The notes under the pieces were generated by a model that was given only the letters and a program-made list of their open reading frames with translations, made no database searches and was not told the DNA's origin. The translations under genes and the position numbers were made by a program. DNA of 59,495 bases, taken from positions 1 through 59,495 of the forward strand of contig JAHRWA010000101.1 in NCBI GenBank assembly GCA_019090455.1. The letters run 5' to 3'. Of this stretch, positions 24,231 through 31,662 are shown in pieces; positions within the stretch are counted from its first letter, which is position 1; every line of letters starts with the position of its first letter. The stretch is from Pseudomonadales bacterium (GTDB lineage: Bacteria; Pseudomonadota; Gammaproteobacteria; Pseudomonadales; DC-out160).

Positions 24231-25225
24231 GCTCCCTCTTTTTTCTCTTGCTGCTGACGTTTATAAGCAGTACCCAAGTGCCCTACTCCCTGTGGAGCGG
24301 CGTCTCTCATTTGCACTGTAAATGTGAGCGCGTCCGTAGGACAGGTTGCAACGCAGGCACCGCAATTATTACATTCTCCACCGAACTTATCCTGCATAGG
24401 TTCTAAACCAAATTCACAGACGGCGTTACATTTAACGCAGTCGTTACAGGTTTTCACATTTCGCTGTATCCGTAGCAATCGGAATTGGCCCAGCAATGAA
24501 TACAGCGCGCCACCAGGGCATAAATAACGACAAAAACCACGCTTAGCGACAAACAAATCGAATAGCAGTGTCAGACCAACGAACAATGCACCCAAGCCAA
24601 ATCCATCTAAAGCTATGCCATAATAGATCTCACGGCCGACGATGGCAGGTGGATAGAATGACGATACCAATACGGTCCCTGTCAAAGACCCCAGTAATAA
24701 ACACCCTAACAACACGGCATACTTCCATCGCTGGTCCAACTGCTTCTTCCCCGTGACAAATCCGTATTTGCCTAGCAATAATCCTAAGTTAGTATTCAGT
24801 TCATACAGAAAGGTAGCTGGACATATCCAACCACAATAGAAGCGTCCAAACAAAACAGTCAGTACAACGGGCACTAATCCCGTCACAACGAACGGCCAAA
24901 CTATTTCCAATCCAGAAAATATTTGCGCTAGTACTGCTAACGGATCACTAATCTTAAAACCGAAAAAAGTCCCCGACCAAGTCGTGCCTTTTACCAATGC
25001 TAACTGGTCAGCCGGATCAGAAAGAAACGGATCGGATATAAACTCCATTGCGTCGTATAAGATTTTTTGATTTGGCAACAACAAATCATAAGCATGCGCG
25101 GAGACATAATTTTGATACACACTGAATAAGGGCAGCAATATAAGACTTATAAATACGAGACTAAGACAGAGCCAGCGCAGCTTATTTATGTGTCGCATGA
25201 ATCCATTTATTACGGGCTTATACAT
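24227..25225 (-). CDS. NapH-like membrane ferredoxin (quinol dehydrogenase component)
   Basis: The 332-residue protein has about five membrane helices and the NapH/CcoG-type motifs GRFYCGWICPATF (about 127-139) and RGFCRYLCPGGALYSLLG (about 230-247), followed by two [4Fe-4S] groups, CNDCVKCNAVC and CNNCGACVATC. In Nap systems NapH with NapG forms a menaquinol/ubiquinol dehydrogenase that feeds the reductase. The start overlaps the NapG-like stop by one base, and its own stop overlaps the next start, so the three genes are translationally coupled. It is somewhat longer than NapH (about 290) because of an extended first periplasmic loop. Confidence 0.85.
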   Translation of the reverse strand: MYKPVINGFMRHINKLRWLCLSLVFISLILLPLFSVYQNYVSAHAYDLLLPNQKILYDAMEFISDPFLSDPADQLALVKGTTWSGTFFGFKISDPLAVLAQIFSGLEIVWPFVVTGLVPVVLTVLFGRFYCGWICPATFLYELNTNLGLLLGKYGFVTGKKQLDQRWKYAVLLGCLLLGSLTGTVLVSSFYPPAIVGREIYYGIALDGFGLGALFVGLTLLFDLFVAKRGFCRYLCPGGALYSLLGQFRLLRIQRNVKTCNDCVKCNAVCEFGLEPMQDKFGGECNNCGACVATCPTDALTFTVQMRDAAPQGVGHLGTAYKRQQQEKKEGA

Positions 25226-25896
25226 TACGGGGCCAATACATTATGGGTCTGCGCATCATGGGCCGGTATGATTCTGATGGCCTGCGGAATTTGAATACAG
25301 GACCGTTCACATAGCCCGCAACCCACACAAGCATCCAGTACATGTGGTTGTTCTAGTCGACCCACACGGATGGCGAGATCGGGTAATGGACAAGCACGAT
25401 AGCAAACACCGCAGGTTTTCCCTTGGTATGACAAACACAAATTGGTATCCACCACTGCAGTGCCCATCTTGACCTCATCCATAATGACATAGGCGTCTTT
25501 TTCGATGGGCTGAAGTGCACCAGTGGGACAGACATCACCGCATTTCATACACAAAATACAGGCTTTTTCTCTTGGCTTAATATAGGGGGTGTTTACCAAC
25601 TGAACGCCGGCTTCAGCACCAAAATACTTGATGCATTGATTAGGGCAGGCTTCGCCACATTGACCGCAGCGAATACAACGACTCGCGAAATCCTCTTCGG
25701 CTAACGCGCCAGGCGGGCGCAAGAATCGCCCCATTCTTTTTTTAATTTCGAATAGACCCGTACTGACTCCGGTACGGGCCCATAGCAAAGCCGTGCCACC
25801 GAACAGGACTAACTTAGAAAATCGTCTTCGATCCACTAATGGTCGATCCACTACAGTTTTAGTCACTACAGTCATAGTCACCACAGCCCATCCCAT
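25225..25896 (-). CDS. NapG-like four-cluster ferredoxin
   Basis: The 223-residue protein starts with a probable twin-arginine signal (DRRRFSKLVLFGGTALLW, about 22-39), then four [4Fe-4S] groups: CIRCGQCGEAC, CILCMKCGDVC, CLSYQGKTCGVCYRAC and CVGCGLCERSC. This matches NapG, the periplasmic partner of NapH in quinol oxidation. The N-terminal 20 residues (rich in Val/Thr) are longer than normal; an internal start near residue 8 is possible. It follows the NapA-like gene by 22 bases and overlaps the NapH-like gene by one. Confidence 0.85.
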   Translation of the reverse strand: MGWAVVTMTVVTKTVVDRPLVDRRRFSKLVLFGGTALLWARTGVSTGLFEIKKRMGRFLRPPGALAEEDFASRCIRCGQCGEACPNQCIKYFGAEAGVQLVNTPYIKPREKACILCMKCGDVCPTGALQPIEKDAYVIMDEVKMGTAVVDTNLCLSYQGKTCGVCYRACPLPDLAIRVGRLEQPHVLDACVGCGLCERSCIQIPQAIRIIPAHDAQTHNVLAP

Positions 25897-25918
25897 TCGA
25901 ATCGCTCAGCTTTCATAA

Positions 25919-28615
25919 CTAGATCTTCTCAATCCGTGCCGCTAACTTTTTAAAATCCACCTGGCCCGATACAGGATCGAAAACACGGCTAGTAATACCG
26001 TTTGCCAACCATTTATTTTTCTTAGGATCAGCGCTATCCGCGACAGACAAGTTCCATGGTCCAAACATATAACCTCTAGGAACACTATTCCTAGCGGGTT
26101 TCACCATGCTATTAGATCCCACCTGCGCCCTGGCTTCCAACGAGCCCCGACGAGTAACAACTCTGACTTTATCCCCGTCTTTAATACCCAAGTCTTTGGC
26201 ATCATCGTCATGCATTTCTACATACATTTCGGGAACTAATCGTTGTGTCGTTGGACTACGATTGGATTTCGCAGTATGAAAATGTTCATACACCACACCT
26301 AAGCCCATCCAATACGGATATTTATCCTTAGGTACGTCTGCCCATTTTCTACCTCGAAAATCCTCATCGGGTAAGTCAGGTGTTAAGCCTTTGTCTCTCG
26401 CTTCCACCATCAAGTCGAGATGATCAATCGCATAAAGCCCTTCTTTCTCACCAAACTCCATTAGCTTTTTAGTGACGGCTTCACGATCAGAATAATCCTG
26501 CTTACAAAGCTGCATATGAACTTTGCCATCTTTGGTTCTGAAATAGCCGTAAGGTTTATTCTTCCAATCACCTTCTTGCAGCATAAAACGTCGCTTCGTT
26601 CCCCCCGCTTTTGCCACCCTCAAAGAGGGAGCAGGCCATTGGATACCCCGCAATTCTTTTAACTGTTCATAGGGAGAAATACCCTCGACCTTCTCTCTTT
26701 CTAAGATACCGGTGAGATCCGTATCTGTCCCTTCCGAAGCGCGAATAATATCTCGGAAGATTTCTTCCGTGTCATAAAATCCATTGTCCAATTTCTTATA
26801 AGGGAAGATCTCATCCACATTTAGCCCCAATAAATGCGCTATTTCTTTACCTTTGTCGATAACCATATCCAGATCAGGTCGACAACCTTCTGGCGGCATT
26901 GCGGCCATCTCACAAATATTGATCCGTCTTTCGGAACTGATGTAGACACCTTGCACTTCACCCCAGGTGGCCGCAGGGAATATCACATCGGCGTATAAAT
27001 TATTCGGGGCATGCCGATATATTTCTTGCACCACATTAAACGTTTTCATCAGTGCCGGACGTACTAAGTTGTAGGAATCAGGCAAATCGATATGGGTGGC
27101 GTACACGAGGAAAAGCGACTTCACCTCTCCTTTCATTGCACGTTCCATCATACCGATCGCAAAACCCGGATTTTTAGCATTCATAGCCGTTACCAGCTGC
27201 TTCTCCGGTACTCGCCAGGATTTTGCCATATGCGCTCGATGGACAGCATTACTGAGAGGCTGATTGAAAGGGAGTCGATCTGTTAATCCACCCGTAAATC
27301 GCTCCCCCATTGCATTAGGCTGGCCCGTCATTGAAAACGGTCCACAACCGGGTTTTGCCAAGTTACCTGTCAACGTCAGCAAATTAATAATTGAGATAAC
27401 ATTGTTCTGGCCATGAATGTGTTGGTTATAGCCAATCCCCCACATGATGAGAACACCACCATAACCATCGCCATCCTGCTTGCCTTTACTTCGCTCTAAA
27501 CGTTTTCTCGTCGCATCAGCAAACATTGCCGCAACTCGACGTATCTTCTCTGGCGATACGTCATGGTCAGGTCCGCCCATACGATCTTGTACTTGCTCAG
27601 GGCTATAGTCGTTTTGCACACCTTCAACATACTCTTCCCAGCCTGTGGCGTGGGCCTTGAGAAAATCCCAGTCAATCACATCAGGATGATCTTTCAGTAG
27701 TACGTGGGCTAATGCATTTAAAAAACTAATATCGCCATTTAACACCGGTACATGAACATGATTGTCGGGATTAATATCTCGATATCCCTGACTACTACCC
27801 GTATCACGAGGATCAACCACTACCGTGGGTATATCCATTTTACGTTTATGATCTGCCGCACGCCAAAATATAATGGGGTGCGCTTCTCTAGGGTTATGAC
27901 CCAAGTGCATGATCATGTCGCACAACTCAATATCTTCATAGGCCAAAGGTGGCGTATCAGATCCCAGTGTTTTGAAATACCCCGTCACCGCAGAGGTCAT
28001 ACACATACGCGCATTGGCTTCTATGGTGTTTGACCCTAACACGCCTTTCATAAAGAGGTTTTCTAAGTACTGCCCCTCCATCGTCAACTGGCCTGATCCG
28101 TACAGACCGATTGAATTCCCTGTGTACTTTTTCGCAAAATGAGCCACCTTGTGAGCGACCATGTCAGAGGCTTTTTCATAGGGCACTCTGACGAAATGCT
28201 CCTCATCAAAAGAGCCTTTGGTTTTAGAGGTATATTCTATGTCACCGTGATTCGGCTTATTCCACTCTTCCCACACGTCTTTTCGAACGTAGGAGTCCCC
28301 TTCCATTCGATCGACATACATAGGCTCTGCTGCTGTTAGCCCTTTTATACACTGCAAACCGTAATTAGTGGGATGATCTTTATCGGGTCGCATGGAAACA
28401 ATTTTTCCATTTTCAACCTGTATCACAGTGCCACAACCGACACCGCAATAAGGACACTGAGCCAAAGCAGTAGTGCGCTCAGTGGTGCCTGTTTCCATAG
28501 GAGCCGCTTCTAACTCTGGATTATTGCTAACATACAATCCGGCACCCGCTGTAGCAGAAGCAATAAACGCACTTCCTTTTAAAAACGTACGACGATCGGT
28601 CTTTACTCTTTTCAT
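25919..28615 (-). CDS. NapA-like periplasmic molybdopterin oxidoreductase
   Basis: The 898-residue protein has a TAT signal (TDRRTFLKGSAF, residues 6-17), a [4Fe-4S] site with C54, C57, C61 and C89, and a molybdenum ligand C205 in ARMCMTSAVTGYFKTLGSD. The segment PGCGPFSMTGQPNAMGER and then DRLPFNQPLSN match NapA closely, so nitrate reduction is the default guess. It is longer than classic NapA (about 830), with inserts near 105-140 and 340-380. No napD or napB gene accompanies it; a dihaem cytochrome c lies 21 bases upstream and a NapC-like gene beyond. A different or additional oxyanion substrate is possible. GAGG lies seven bases before the ATG. Confidence 0.83.
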   Translation of the reverse strand: MKRVKTDRRTFLKGSAFIASATAGAGLYVSNNPELEAAPMETGTTERTTALAQCPYCGVGCGTVIQVENGKIVSMRPDKDHPTNYGLQCIKGLTAAEPMYVDRMEGDSYVRKDVWEEWNKPNHGDIEYTSKTKGSFDEEHFVRVPYEKASDMVAHKVAHFAKKYTGNSIGLYGSGQLTMEGQYLENLFMKGVLGSNTIEANARMCMTSAVTGYFKTLGSDTPPLAYEDIELCDMIMHLGHNPREAHPIIFWRAADHKRKMDIPTVVVDPRDTGSSQGYRDINPDNHVHVPVLNGDISFLNALAHVLLKDHPDVIDWDFLKAHATGWEEYVEGVQNDYSPEQVQDRMGGPDHDVSPEKIRRVAAMFADATRKRLERSKGKQDGDGYGGVLIMWGIGYNQHIHGQNNVISIINLLTLTGNLAKPGCGPFSMTGQPNAMGERFTGGLTDRLPFNQPLSNAVHRAHMAKSWRVPEKQLVTAMNAKNPGFAIGMMERAMKGEVKSLFLVYATHIDLPDSYNLVRPALMKTFNVVQEIYRHAPNNLYADVIFPAATWGEVQGVYISSERRINICEMAAMPPEGCRPDLDMVIDKGKEIAHLLGLNVDEIFPYKKLDNGFYDTEEIFRDIIRASEGTDTDLTGILEREKVEGISPYEQLKELRGIQWPAPSLRVAKAGGTKRRFMLQEGDWKNKPYGYFRTKDGKVHMQLCKQDYSDREAVTKKLMEFGEKEGLYAIDHLDLMVEARDKGLTPDLPDEDFRGRKWADVPKDKYPYWMGLGVVYEHFHTAKSNRSPTTQRLVPEMYVEMHDDDAKDLGIKDGDKVRVVTRRGSLEARAQVGSNSMVKPARNSVPRGYMFGPWNLSVADSADPKKNKWLANGITSRVFDPVSGQVDFKKLAARIEKI

Positions 28616-28636
28616 GTTTTGGCCTCGACTAACGTC

Positions 28637-29314
28637 CTATTTAAGGGTTCGCAGATACGTAATTATGTCGTCAATTTCCTGATCAGAAAGGTCCGCTAGC
28701 GCAGCCGGCCCCTGAAACGACAACATGCGTGTATTTGATCGGCCAATACGGATAGTTTCTCTGATAAAACCATCGCTCGCCTTGGCTAAAAATCCCTGCT
28801 TGCCCACTGCCGTCCCTGAACCACCCGCTGCGTAACCATTCCCTTCAGGGCCGTGGCAGGTAGAACAAACCTGATCGAATAGAAGTTTCCCCTGTTTAGG
28901 ATCACCTTTCGCTTTGGGTTGTTTATCAATTTCCTTCGATCTATTGGGTTCTTGCTGATGCGACCTTAAGTAGGCAACGGTCGCCTCAATTTTCTTCTTA
29001 CCTAAATGCGCGTAGGGAATCATACTGGTACCACTACGACCATCTCGAATGGTGCTCAACAAAAACTTATCCGAGGCTGTGGCGAGCAATTCTTTGTTAG
29101 TTAACGAGGGCGCTACCCCTGGTTTTCCGATGGCATCTTGTTGATGGCAAAAAATGCAATTTTGATTGTAGAGTTGTTCTCCCAGCTTAATTTGGTCTTC
29201 ATCACCAGCCATTAACGGCGAAGAAGAAAACGTCGTCACAGCAAACATAATTCCAATTAATTTAATGCCTATCCTCTTATAGAACCTTATGGCCCACTGA
29301 CTTATTTCTTTCAT
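28637..29314 (-). CDS. Dihaem cytochrome c
   Basis: The 225-residue protein has a signal peptide (GIKLIGIMFAVTTFSSSPLMA, cleavage near 36) and two class I cytochrome c domains with CIFCH (C53) and CSTCH (C150). Each has a later Met ligand candidate (GTSMIPY, TRMLSF). It resembles c4/c5-type dihaem cytochromes rather than NapB. Strong GGAGGAG eight bases before the ATG. Placed between the NapC-like and NapA-like genes, it probably takes the place of NapB as electron donor to the molybdoenzyme; this is inference from context. Confidence 0.88.
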   Translation of the reverse strand: MKEISQWAIRFYKRIGIKLIGIMFAVTTFSSSPLMAGDEDQIKLGEQLYNQNCIFCHQQDAIGKPGVAPSLTNKELLATASDKFLLSTIRDGRSGTSMIPYAHLGKKKIEATVAYLRSHQQEPNRSKEIDKQPKAKGDPKQGKLLFDQVCSTCHGPEGNGYAAGGSGTAVGKQGFLAKASDGFIRETIRIGRSNTRMLSFQGPAALADLSDQEIDDIITYLRTLK

Positions 29315-29361
29315 ATTTTTAGCTCCTCCATTTGACTGCCATTTGGACTAGTTAAAACTTT

Positions 29362-29997
29362 TTACCAACCCCACTCCTCTTGTTCTACCGGTAACGCCAT
29401 ACTGACGTGGCAAGCACCGCAAGGAAATTCTGTTTCTTTGAATCGCTGGTGCTCTACATCAAGAAGTGATTTAGGTAATTCATGTGCTATCCCGATATGG
29501 CAATCAATACAACTCAGCTTATTCTTTTTTCCGTATTGATGACGCAGTCGAGCATCGGGTTTTTGTTCACTGATCAACATGCTGTTAAATTCATGGCAGT
29601 TGCGACACTCTTGAGATCCATTGGCTCGCATAAACCCCCAGACATGTTGCGCTAACTCTCCGCGTTTTAAGCGAAACTTTTCTTTGGTATCAATAGAGCC
29701 GACCATCTTGTGATACAACTCATTCACAGCACCCACTTTTCTCACCACTTTAGGAAACCATTGATCCGGCACATGACAATCAGGACATGTGGCCCGCACA
29801 CCTGAAGAATTCAAAAAATGAACGGAAGCCTGATACTCGGGAACGATGTTATCGTTCATCTCATGACAGGAAATACAAAATTGCTCCGTGTTAGCCAACT
29901 CCAAACTCCAGTTGAATCCACCCCAAAATACGATTCCGGCAGTAAACGCGACAACCAGCGCTGCTAAAGAAGAGCCTTTAATCAATCTCGCTATCAA
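29362..29997 (-). CDS. NapC/NirT-like membrane cytochrome c with five haem motifs
   Basis: The 211-residue protein has one N-terminal membrane helix (about 8-28) and five CxxCH motifs: C41, C71, C131, C163 and C193. NapC/NirT proteins have four; the fifth, CGACH, lies in a short C-terminal tail of about 20 residues. The four-haem core matches NapC (CISCHEM near the N-terminus, ATCPDCHVP, CRNCHEF, CIDCHIGIAHELP). It should oxidise membrane quinol and pass electrons to periplasmic partners. It is the first gene of the respiratory operon. The start is TTG; an in-frame TAG lies three codons before it, so no longer reading is possible. Confidence 0.85.
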   Translation of the reverse strand: MIARLIKGSSLAALVVAFTAGIVFWGGFNWSLELANTEQFCISCHEMNDNIVPEYQASVHFLNSSGVRATCPDCHVPDQWFPKVVRKVGAVNELYHKMVGSIDTKEKFRLKRGELAQHVWGFMRANGSQECRNCHEFNSMLISEQKPDARLRHQYGKKNKLSCIDCHIGIAHELPKSLLDVEHQRFKETEFPCGACHVSMALPVEQEEWGW

Positions 29998-30000
29998 TTC

Positions 30001-30537
30001 AAACTACCCATCTAACTAACAACCTATCAACCTATCAACCTACCTACGACCTAGCTTAAAGCTTTGAAACTTCTAACAAGGGATGCTCTACTCTTCAAAG
30101 TGTAGGCCTGATGGATTTCTACATTTTGATCTAAATCAGAATAGTGAAAATAGTTTTTTCATTAAGTCCATTTTTGGCTAGCGTATCGAATAACAAGGGC
30201 GTGTAATTACGAGGGCGTTATAATCGGCGTGTTCTTGGCTGGCCGATGGCGAAACACACAGGACGTCTTTCCGACGGGGAGCCCACTTTTATTGAAGCTT
30301 TGGGGTTTGTTTTTACGTGGAGGTTCTACATCATTAATATTGTAGATTGCGAGATTAAGTGTTTGAATACTTGAGTTATCTTTGGCGTGGTTTTGTCGAG
30401 TTCTAGGTAGGCAGTTTAAACTTGAACCCATATCTAAGAATTCATGCCCCCACTGCAAGGCCAAACAGAACGGCTGAGTCAATAGTGGGTTAACAACGAC
30501 AGACAATGAGGACAGTCACTACAGAAAGGCTAAATTT
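30001..30537. other. Intergenic region between the respiratory operon and a VOC gene
   Basis: This 537-base spacer is divergent. Near the operon it has short CAACCTAT-type repeats (30018-30045) and an FNR-like box at 30126-30139. The right part contains an open minus-strand frame that I do not accept as a gene. A plus-strand frame of about 43 codons beginning near 30247 is also unsupported. AGAAAGG near 30523 serves the VOC gene. Confidence 0.5.
30126..30139. promoter_or_regulatory. FNR/ANR-like binding site
   Basis: TTGAT-CTAA-ATCAG differs by one base from the FNR consensus TTGAT-N4-ATCAA. It is centred about 135 bases upstream of the NapC-like start codon. Anaerobic activation of the operon is therefore likely. 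Confidence 0.6.
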
Positions 30538-30897
30538 ATGAATGAACATGAAAAATTAAACTACGTGGAATTTTCAGCAAATAATCTAACTGAAACAAAA
30601 GATTTTTTTATTTCGGCTTTTAGTTGGTCATTTGAAGATTTTGGCCCTGAATACACCGCTTTTTCTGGCGAGGGTCTTGATGGCGGTTTTTTTAAATCGG
30701 AACAATCATCATCAACCAATAATGGTGCAGCGTTACTTGTTTTTTATAGTAATGACCTTGAGTCTACCCTCGCTAAAGTTAAAAGTTCAGGGGGTAAAAT
30801 CATAAAGCCAATTTTTTCATTTCCTGGTGGTCATCGCTTTCATTTTACAGAACCAAGCGGTAATGAGTTTGCAGTGTGGTCTGATGCCAGTGTATAA
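30538..30897 (+). CDS. VOC-family (glyoxalase/bleomycin-resistance fold) protein
   Basis: The 119-residue protein has the single-unit VOC pattern: LNYVEFSANNLTETKDFFISAFSWSFEDFGPEYTAF at the start, VFYSNDLESTLAKVKSSGGKII in the middle and FPGGHRFHFTEPSGNEFAVWSD at the end, with Glu and His residues at usual metal-binding positions. Such small proteins are lactoylglutathione-lyase-like or resistance proteins. AGAAAGG lies about eight bases before the ATG. No clear operon partner. Confidence 0.88.
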   Translation: MNEHEKLNYVEFSANNLTETKDFFISAFSWSFEDFGPEYTAFSGEGLDGGFFKSEQSSSTNNGAALLVFYSNDLESTLAKVKSSGGKIIKPIFSFPGGHRFHFTEPSGNEFAVWSDASV

Positions 30898-31108
30898 CTG
30901 CGGGGCAGGCACTGCGCAGCCGTATCCACTCGAGCCTATCGTCACCAATAAACTTGCTTCAAAGGGATTGGCATCGGCAAGCTCATTTCTTCTGCCCCAA
31001 AAAGAGAGAGTGATTTTTTGTTTATTCATAAAATGATATTCCATTGGAGTATCTTAGGTTACCAATACCTCTCAAGAACACAGCGTTTCGCACACAAGGA
31101 ATCATCGA

Positions 31109-31474
31109 TTGAGTAAATTCTCGAATAGTATTGCTCCTTACGTTATTGAGGAAATACTGAAAGCCGCTAAAACACAAGAAGCCGGAGATTATTCTTCCGC
31201 TTTCACTTACCTTGAAAATGCTCATGTGCTTGGCCAAGAGTCAACTTACTGGCATGTGAAAGTGCATTACCTAATGATGTTATGGGGTTTTAAGCAAAAA
31301 AACACCAAAGAAGTCATCGGCCAAATAATTCGAATCATAGGTGCAGCTTTATTAACTGCAGTAAAAGGCGTGCCTGTTGGTAATACTGGTGGCAGCAACG
31401 TAAGCCCTGTAAAAGTAATGCCAATAAAGCCAGAGCATGCTGCTATCATATTTAAGGCCAAAAAAAATGCATGA
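31109..31474 (+). CDS. DUF3703-family protein
   Basis: The 121-residue protein matches the DUF3703 pattern: SAFTYLENAHVLGQESTYWHVKVHYLMMLWGFKQKN, followed by GQIIRIIGAALLTAVKGVPVGNTGGSNVSPVKVMPI. The three histidines in the HVLG/HVKVH block are conserved in the family and may bind a metal. Function is unknown; members often travel with metal or oxidation-stress genes. The start is a TTG at 31109 with AAGGA eight bases upstream, a good site for a rare start codon; no ATG fits. Confidence 0.85.
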   Translation: MSKFSNSIAPYVIEEILKAAKTQEAGDYSSAFTYLENAHVLGQESTYWHVKVHYLMMLWGFKQKNTKEVIGQIIRIIGAALLTAVKGVPVGNTGGSNVSPVKVMPIKPEHAAIIFKAKKNA

Positions 31475-31609
31475 GGGTGACATGAAACCAAAGGGGTCAG
31501 GTCGCTTTACTAATAATATGTAAAGTCCCAGAATCATTTTCTGATTTGAACGAATCGTCTTCTCGTTATCTTTTCTCAGACCGTTACGAAGACAGCCACT
31601 ACAACGCAT

Positions 31610-31639
31610 AAAAAAACCCAGCAAAGGCTGGATTTTTTT
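31610..31639. terminator. Bidirectional hairpin terminator
   Basis: The stem CCAGC/GCTGG with a four-base AAAG loop is flanked by a run of A on the left and a run of T on the right. It can end the plus-strand DUF3703 transcript and the minus-strand lipoprotein gene ending at 31663. Confidence 0.85.
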
Positions 31640-31662
31640 ATGCCATTTCAAACTAGATACAT

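Noticed and set aside
30207..30506. Minus-strand frame of 99 codons in the spacer
   Set aside because: No start signal, mixed composition and no recognisable pattern; it overlaps the region leading to the VOC gene.
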